Shown in pieces: positions 58,191 to 64,000 of a stretch of DNA of 64,000 nt; the stretch's first letter is position 1, and each line of letters starts with the position of its first letter. A program made the translations under genes and the position numbers. Under the pieces are notes generated by a model. It searched no databases. It was given only the letters and a program-made list of their open reading frames with translations, and was not told the origin of the DNA. This DNA comes from Rheum nobile. Taxonomy: Eukaryota; Streptophyta; Magnoliopsida; Caryophyllales; Polygonaceae. The stretch spans positions 9,094,501 through 9,158,500 of the forward strand of contig WOAB01000109.1 in NCBI GenBank assembly GCA_027886185.1, written 5' to 3'.

Positions 58191-59390
58191 CATTACTATT
58201 AGACAAAAAATGTTAAAAGAAAACAACAATGCACAAACACATCTTATTTAGTTTTAAGTTCGACCCTTATCTGTATATCCTTACAATCTAATAATATAGA
58301 TATGTTGCAGATTTTTAGGTTTGTTTTATAATTTGGGCTGCACCCGAATTATGACGGGTTGCCTACGTACCTTCTTAAGAAGGATCAAACCTTACGTAGT
58401 TCAGAGTTTTAAACTTGGATTTAGTTTTGAGATTTTGGGATTTGATTGACACGCATCAGAGGTGAAGTCTAAACCCACCTTCTAGGAAGGGTTGCCCAAA
58501 CTTCGAACCAACTATCATGTGCATGTGTTTTAGTTATTTTCATGCATCACCGAAATAACTTAAACTCACCTTCTAGGAAGGGTTGCTCAAATCACTTCAA
58601 CTATCATTTGCATGTAAGATATTTTTATCTTGATTTTGATTCGTTTTGAGATTGCTATTGAATTCGATGAGCATTTGCTTTGTATCGAGTTTCCTACCTT
58701 CCCTTTGAAAGGGATCAAATCACACGTAGTTATAAAAAAGAACCATTTTAATTTGGTTTGATTTAATTTGAGATTTGCGACTGTACTCGATATATATTTC
58801 AATTTGATATCGAGTTCCTACGTAGCCTTTAGAGGCGTCAAGTCTTCACGTAGTTCTAACAACATTTATTTCAAATTTTTGGTTGGAATTTTAGTTGTGA
58901 CTGAATCCAATATATATTTGGCTTTGATATCGAATTTCCTACGTATCCGTTTAGTACAGAATCAAGTCGTACATAGTTCTAGGTAGAACATTTAGTTTAT
59001 GTTTTTGACTTTATCTTTTATTTGAAAGTCAATTTTAGTTTTGAGATTGAACTCGATAATATTTGTATCAAGTTTCCTACGTACCCTTTTAAAGTGACCA
59101 AATGATACGTAGTTCTTAGATATTTTATTTTAATCGAATTAAAAACCTTATAATTTTTACGGTTTTTAAACTTTTTCCTTTTTTAGGATAATGATGTAAC
59201 AAGAAATTTTAACATCTTGTTCATGGGTTACAAATGGCCGTGAATATGGTAAGCTAATGCGTAAACCATGATCAGCTAATATTAATTTTGTTATTGATGA
59301 GAAATATTAGCACAATCAGTCGTGAATATGAGCATGCATGGATTACGATACATATATATATACATGATTACTTTTTAGCGCATAGGCATA
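58191..59390. repeat. Tandem hairpin-like repeats with cctacgta...tacgtag motif
   Basis: At least five imperfect units, at about 58365, 58693, 58813, 58934 and 59069, each read roughly cctacgta-cc...aaag-g-tcaa...tacgtagttc and are 120-135 bp apart where adjacent. The two ends of a unit are inverted (ctacgta/tacgtag). Two further units at about 58473 and 58561 share ccttctaggaagggttg and actatcat-tgcatg. Similar repeats are known from non-coding parts of Ogre/Tat elements, which fits the adjacent pol fragment. Confidence 0.6.
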
Positions 59391-59399
59391 ATTGCCTTT

Positions 59400-59660
59400 T
59401 AGCGCATAGGTTCACACATAGCGTGGTATATGGCTCACCACGTTACGTGTGGAAAAAAATCATGTAACGTGTGGAGATGATCCACATGTTACGTGGGACG
59501 AAGCTCCCCACGTAACATGTGGAGCTTTGTCCCACATAACGTGTGGAGCTTCGTCCCACATAACGTGTGGATCATCTCCACACGTTACGTGAGGAGTCTC
59601 CATAAGAAGAGGTCCAAACTTAACGTGAGGAGAGTGTCCTCACGTTAAGTAGACCTCTTT
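59400..59660. repeat. Cluster of palindromic CACGTAACGTG repeats
   Basis: About ten copies of ccacgttacgtgtgg, its inverse ccacataacgtgtgg and variants lie within 250 bp, separated by short spacers such as agctt(c/t)gtcc. Each is close to self-complementary and contains ACGT cores. Related copies occur at 60980, 61150-61190 and 61620-61800. Confidence 0.88.
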
Positions 59661-60136
59661 TTTTGATTAAGTAACTTTATACGAAGTATTTCGGTCTTCT
59701 TTGCTTAGTATCGAGTTTTACAATAAGATTGAAGTTACAATCGTATTGAGTCAGTTACATTCGCTTATTTCGGTCTTCTGCCCTTCCAATGTAAAGTTCT
59801 CGATCGAGCCACCCGGCCGCTTCCAACCTAAAGATAGCGTATGTTTAGGGTTTATGGTTTATGACATGTAATAGTTGTAGTATTTATTTGTGTTTTAATG
59901 TTGTGTATGAAACATAAGATTGTTTTGAAATAGGCATTAGGGGAGGACTATCCCCATTGTGTAGCCCAACTTGTATTAATCTTTATAAGAACAATACAAA
60001 ATGATCATCAACCTAGAAGACAATACAAATTGTTTATTATGCTGGTTGACTACAACCACATTTAGCACACAATATAGAAAACAATACAAATTGATCATAA
60101 ACTTAGAAAAAGTTAGAGAAAAGATATGACACTGCT

Positions 60137-60573
60137 TTAGTGTTTGAAGAAATTAGGATAGTCTCTGGTGAACATTCTCTTCATATGATATCTCTGGTTT
60201 GCTAAATTTGCTTGCTCCCTACAAAGGTTGATAGTACATAAACAACATTACACAAAAGATACGACATTAATCATCTACGATGTACATCATTTAATAGATT
60301 GAAGTTATACCTACGAATGTTATCAAGATCTTTAATAAGATCTTGATTTTCCTTAACAAGATCTTGTTTTTCCTGCCATTGTTGTCGAATAACCACGTGT
60401 TCCCTCTCCTCATACATTGGATCAATCCACTCCCTGAAACGACACCCCACTTCTGGGCATCCCCAATACCTCATTCCGTAGTTCCACTCCAAATCCCAAG
60501 TTCAGACAACGGCTTTCAAATTACAATAGCATAGCCTATCTGCGTTTGTTGATGATTTTGATGAAGATGCCAT
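60137..60573 (-). pseudogene. Small GRF-type zinc-finger protein gene with one nonsense codon
   Basis: Exon 1 (60573-60311) starts MASSSKSSTNADRLCYCNLK and carries the GRF pattern C-x-C ... YWGCPEVGCRFREWIDP, giving the four zinc ligands. It continues into a Gln/Lys/Glu-rich coiled coil (KQDLVKENQDLIKDLDNIR). A GT donor at 60310 and an AG acceptor at 60219 join it to exon 2 (60218-60137), ending REQANLANQRYHMKRMFTRD and PNFFKH. The spliced length is 345 bp (115 codons), a whole number of codons. A single TGA occurs where GRF proteins usually have Arg, right after LKAVV. Small plant GRF proteins of this kind are abundant and often tied to mobile DNA. The function is unknown; nucleic-acid binding is inferred. 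Confidence 0.72.
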
Positions 60574-60890
60574 TATTTATTGTAGTGTTTGGTTTCCTAC
60601 AAATATCATAAATCCATTAATATAAAAATTAACGTTACTAAATCGATAGAAACTTGAAGAAGAAGCTTACCCAAAAGTCTATTTGTAGGCGCCGCTTGTG
60701 TTGAAATTGTTGTAGTGAACAAACAATCCTAATGCTTCTTATATAGTGAAAAGAACAGGCAATGTGTTTGACAACTAATAACTAGCTGGAAAAAAATTGA
60801 CTAACGTGTTTGACAAATCTTTGACAGCTAATAACTAGCTGTTGTATATAGTTGTATACAACTGTAGTCACGAGTCTTTTATCATAAACC

Positions 60891-61140
60891 TCAAAACCCT
60901 AAACCCTAAACCATAAACCGTAAACCGTAAATCCTAAACTCTAAATACAAAACCCTAAAACCTAAGGGGGAAATGTATCACCACGTTACGTGTGCGCACC
61001 TTGTTCAATCTGAATTCACGTGATGGACAAGGACAACATCACCACTGCACAATACATGTATATTTAAAGACTTTAAAAAACTAAACACAAAACCCCCCCT
61101 TAAACCCTAAACCCTAAAACCTAAACCCTAAAACCTTAAG
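60891..61140. repeat. Two telomere-like blocks (CCCTAAA)
   Basis: Blocks at about 60891-60966 and 61093-61140 consist of aaccctaaaccctaaacc-type repeats with substitutions, matching the plant telomere repeat. They are short, degenerate and interstitial. Confidence 0.7.
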
Positions 61141-61489
61141 GGGAAAGAATCACTACGTTACGTGTGGAAGATGCTCAGACGTAACGTGGGGATGTGGTGG
61201 ATGTAAAACGCATTGAATTAATGTCTTGTCCCCACCTAACTGAAATAATGGTCCCCTAACTTCATCTTCTTCGGCTAAGGACACAAGTTCGAGCCTAAAC
61301 CCTCATTTGAAACACCCTCAAATTTTGCAAAAAAATAGGACAATATGAACAACAATGTTTATTGGAACAACAATGATGAAGATGATCCACTTCCAAATGA
61401 GGTAATTTCCGTTATTTGAAGTTAAAGTTTTCATTTTTTGTTTAGGACATGTTCAAAGTTTTGATCTTTAGTTGTTGAAAACAATACAT

Positions 61490-61612
61490 GATATTTGTTG
61501 TTTAGGTGTTAGAAACCAAGTTTCACATGCTAGATTTTCAAAGTTTTGAACTTGATATTTGTTGTTTAGGTGTTAGAAACCAAGTTTTACATGCTAGATT
61601 TTGAGGGATACA
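61490..61612 (+). repeat. Tandem duplication, about 64-bp unit
   Basis: gatatttgttgtttaggtg...agaaaccaagttt(c/t)acatgctagatttt occurs twice with one or two differences, just before the chimeric open frame. Confidence 0.8.
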
Positions 61613-62359
61613 TGTGTAAGAAAACAAGATCCACGTTACATTGAAGAAACAGTTTCACACGTTATATGTAAAACATGTACACACGTAACGTGTGCAACAT
61701 GTCCACACATAACGTGTGAAGCAGTTCAACACGTTATGTGTAGAGATGCTTTCCACATAACGTGTAAAACTGCTCGACACATAACGTGTGAATTATGGCA
61801 TTTAAGAACTGCTCATGTTAATTTTAGAACACTAAAATTGATGTCTAAGAATGGTATGATCAGTGGGGACTTTAACTCTACAACTAAAGATTGTGAAATT
61901 TGTGTTCAAGCAAAAATGTCTAAGAGACCTTTTACTGTAGTAGAAAAGACAAATGATATCCTAGATCTTGTACATTCTGATATATGTGAATTAAATGGAG
62001 TATTAACAAGAGGAGAAAATAGATACTTCATTACTTTTACTAATGACAAATCTGGTTGGGAAACACCTCATCAACCGTTGCCAGAATGGAACACACTATC
62101 TGAGTGGAAAACACCAGAAGAGATACCATCCTTCTCACTTGGAGTGTTTGACGAGAGTTGTCCGCCTCCAGAAGCATCTTTGTCTCATGAAGAGACTCAG
62201 AATTCAGCTTCTGCTAACCCACAATTCGGCTTTCCATCCCTACACACACAACCTCAGTTCAGAAATGATCCAGAAGAGGATGTTTTCGTCTCTGCTGATT
62301 ATTCAGAGTTCTTCACAACAGATCAAATGTGGGAGTCCAGAGAAGAAGCATTTAAATAG
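61601..62359 (+). CDS. Chimeric open frame: palindromic repeats + copia integrase + MULE N-terminus
   Basis: A single 252-codon open frame. Residues about 10-65 are encoded by palindromic acgtaacgtgt repeats and give a repeated peptide (HVICKTCTHVTCATCPHITC and on), rich in Cys/His at regular spacing. Residues about 65-152 are a copia GAG-pre-integrase and the start of integrase (LWHLRTAHVNFRTLKLMSKN, CEICVQAKMSKRPF, LVHSDICELNGVLTRGENRY). From about residue 155 it becomes the acidic N-terminus of a MULE/FAR1-like transposase (DYSEFFTTDQMWESREEAFK), ending at TAG 62357-62359. The ATG is the first in frame; expression is not evident. It is probably an accidental fusion of mobile-element pieces. 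Confidence 0.6.
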   Translation: MRDTCVRKQDPRYIEETVSHVICKTCTHVTCATCPHITCEAVQHVMCRDAFHITCKTARHITCELWHLRTAHVNFRTLKLMSKNGMISGDFNSTTKDCEICVQAKMSKRPFTVVEKTNDILDLVHSDICELNGVLTRGENRYFITFTNDKSGWETPHQPLPEWNTLSEWKTPEEIPSFSLGVFDESCPPPEASLSHEETQNSASANPQFGFPSLHTQPQFRNDPEEDVFVSADYSEFFTTDQMWESREEAFK

Positions 62360-63705
62360 GCGCGGGAGACTGCTATGTGTCATAACTTCTGCATCATAAA
62401 GTGGAGGAATAAACCTTCCATAGGAGGAGCCCTTGGGGGGACTTGGTTACCTGCGAGAGGCATGGACAAAACATCCGTAAACAAGCTGACCAAGTTAAGA
62501 AGATCACAAAGTCGAAGAAGTGTGTGTGTCCATTCATGTTGAGGTTGAAAGAAGGGTCGAAGGGATCATGGAAGATCAATGTACAACATGGAACTCACAA
62601 TCATGTGATCAAAGAGAATTTGTTTGGTCATGCATTAGCTGGTCGACCAAACTCTGAAGAGAAGGAGATTATTAGGATGATGACAGTTAATCATTGCAAG
62701 CCTCAATATTTTTTTACTACAATCAGCTCATCCCCAGGAAACTTGACCAAGATGAAGCAAGTGTACAACATGATGCATGCCATACGAAAAAACGGTATGG
62801 AAGGAAGAACAGTGATGCAACAGTTCTTCTATGAGTGTAAGGAGAAGGGATATTTCATGGAGCACATATTCAATAAGGAGACCAATAAGATCACAGATAT
62901 CTTCTTCGCAAGCCCAGACCAGTTGTCGCTGCTGAAGGCATTCCCGTACATTGTGTTGTTAGACTCTACATACGCAACTAACAGGTTAGTAACACACATA
63001 TCTATTATATTCTTCACTTGTTCATGTAATCATTAGCATGCCATAACATATCATTATGTGTGCAGTTACGATTTGCCCTTCCTTGAATTTGTCGGCATCA
63101 CATCTGTTTGGAAAAACTACAATATTGCCGGGGCATTTCTGGAGCATGAGAACGAAGAGAGTTACATGTGGGACATATAACAACTTTCAAAAGTGTTTGT
63201 CAAGGTCCAACGAGCACCCACATGCTTGGTCACAGATCGGGAGAATGCGTTGATGAACGCCTTAGAGAAGTTGTTTCCAACTGCAAAATTCCTCCTATGT
63301 AGGCGCCATGTGAGGAAGAATATTGAAGACTTTGGGAAGAAGGCCATGGACAAGTTTAGGGGCATAGAGTTTTCCAATGATTACATGCAACTATTTAAGG
63401 AAACAACCATAGAAGGGTATGAAGCAAAACTGAAGAAGATTTAGCAAGATTGGAGGAAATATCGAAAATGTCTTCAGTATGTACAAAAAAACTGGCTTGA
63501 CCCGTATAGGGAAAAAATCGTCTTAGTATGGACAAATACAGTCTTCACTCTTGGAACTTCCACAACTAACAGGTTTGTCCATTATGTTTTTAAAGTTAAC
63601 TGGTTATTTGAACTTAGATTTTTACAACAACATACTGACTTCGGATTCTTGATTGTAATACAGGGTTAAAGGAGCCCATTCCAGTCTTAAAAGCTTCTTG
63701 ATTGT
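62060..63705 (+). pseudogene. MULE (Mutator/FAR1-like) transposase, decayed
   Basis: The FAR1-type WRKY-GCM1-like zinc-finger region is spread over 62303-62600 (SREEAFK*ARETAMCHNFC, then in another frame CERHGQNIRKQADQ, KCVCPFMLRL, NVQHGTHNH). The MULE transposase core follows: YIVLLDSTYATN, an intron at about 62985-63065 with GT/AG ends, YDLPFLEFVGITSVWKNYNI, VTDRENALMNALEKLFPTAK, LLCRRHVRKNI, and VKGAHSSLKSF after another intron near 63572-63663. The first two catalytic Asp are visible. Lesions: TAG 62357-62359, a frameshift in a G-run near 62430, TAA 63178-63180 and TAG 63442-63444. The C-terminal SWIM finger is missing. Confidence 0.85.
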
Positions 63706-64000
63706 AATATAGAGAGCATTTCTTTGGGTGATAGTGGTTGACCAGCACAATCTGTAAGACACATGTATTCATGAATTGTTGCAATAATTCAAAGTTCAAT
63801 AACCTCCATAAAAACCAAACAAGTTCGATAAAAAAACACAAATTACATAACAATTTCCTCAGGGATTGGGAAGGAAGGTACGATATGTGATTGGCAAAGC
63901 CCTTCAGAAGTTCGGGCATTTCCGGACCTCCAAGTACTCCAACCACCAATTCAGGGTCATATTTGCCCCTTTTCTTCGACCTGGGCGGTTTTGACCGCGA
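63706..64000 (-). pseudogene. Unassigned coding-like fragment open to the right edge
   Basis: On the minus strand, from the window edge inwards, the sequence reads RSKPPRSKKRGKYDPELVVG then GVLGGPEMPELLKGFANHIS before the coding character fades near 63840. The GGP...LL.GF..H pattern is reminiscent of the plant mobile domain (PF10536) found in transposon-related proteins. The match is weak and the fragment short. Confidence 0.3.

Noticed and set aside
59400..59660. Riboswitch or G-box promoter cluster of a host gene
   Set aside because: ACGT cores are present, but no host gene follows and the palindromes recur in both orientations, even inside an open frame. They behave as repeats.
60891..61140. 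Chromosome end or true telomere
   Set aside because: The CCCTAAA repeats are short, degenerate and interstitial, with transposon sequence on both sides.

Overview
The window is nuclear DNA of a flowering plant, most likely a eudicot. The evidence is spliced plant gene fragments with GT/AG introns, plant-type retroelements (Athila-like and iMet-primed Ty3 elements, Ty1/copia), CACTA, MULE and Helitron signatures, and CCCTAAA telomere-like repeats. I see no intact host gene. Almost everything recognisable is a transposable element, a decayed one, or a host gene fragment inside one. Species cannot be read from the sequence.

Layout. (1) 1-2451: one LTR plus primer-binding site of a minus-strand Ty3-type element. 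(2) 2452-6669: AT-rich DNA with a LINE-like tail, a tRNA-derived SINE-like repeat, a perfect 2x87-bp tandem duplication and a solo LTR with a perfect 5-bp target duplication (caatc). (3) 6670-15300: a candidate Helitron carrying broken fragments of three host genes in one orientation (a pfkB-family kinase, ribosomal protein uL18/RPL5, and a TRB/SMH telomere-binding protein). A solo LTR sits inside a TRB exon. (4) 15301-19822: AT-rich DNA with a ~1-kb tandem duplication containing the SINE-like repeat. (5) 19823-26750: a degenerate short-repeat field, a complete non-autonomous CACTA element (22049-25527) with a captured LETM1 fragment, a Helitron 3' end, and a duplicated flank that preserves the pre-insertion sites of both. 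(6) 26751-39533: a minus-strand copia LTR, then a tandem LTR-gag-LTR-gag-LTR(truncated) array of a gag-only Ty3-type element (TR-GAG type). (7) 39581-43123: a copia gag-pol with two in-frame stops, cut off by (8) 43124-54156: an Athila-like Ty3 element (gag, PR, RT, RH, INT, third ORF) with both LTRs, plus the start of a second copy. (9) 54157-58190: a fragment resembling PF04195 on + and a Tat/Retand-like RNase H-integrase fragment on -. (10) 58190-64000: tandem palindromic repeats, a GRF zinc-finger gene with one nonsense codon, an in-frame chimera of palindromic repeats plus copia integrase, a decayed MULE transposase, and an open fragment at the right edge.

The most unusual signal is a GC-rich near-palindromic module (core forms caccgccccgcggtg, caccgcgacccg and cggcgcccgccg). 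It recurs in the LTRs of several retroelement families around the presumptive TATA boxes, and also inside the coding region of the Athila-like element. The second is the Helitron-like arrangement of three same-strand gene fragments ending in a hairpin plus CTAG. All family assignments come from motif reading; no database search was run.
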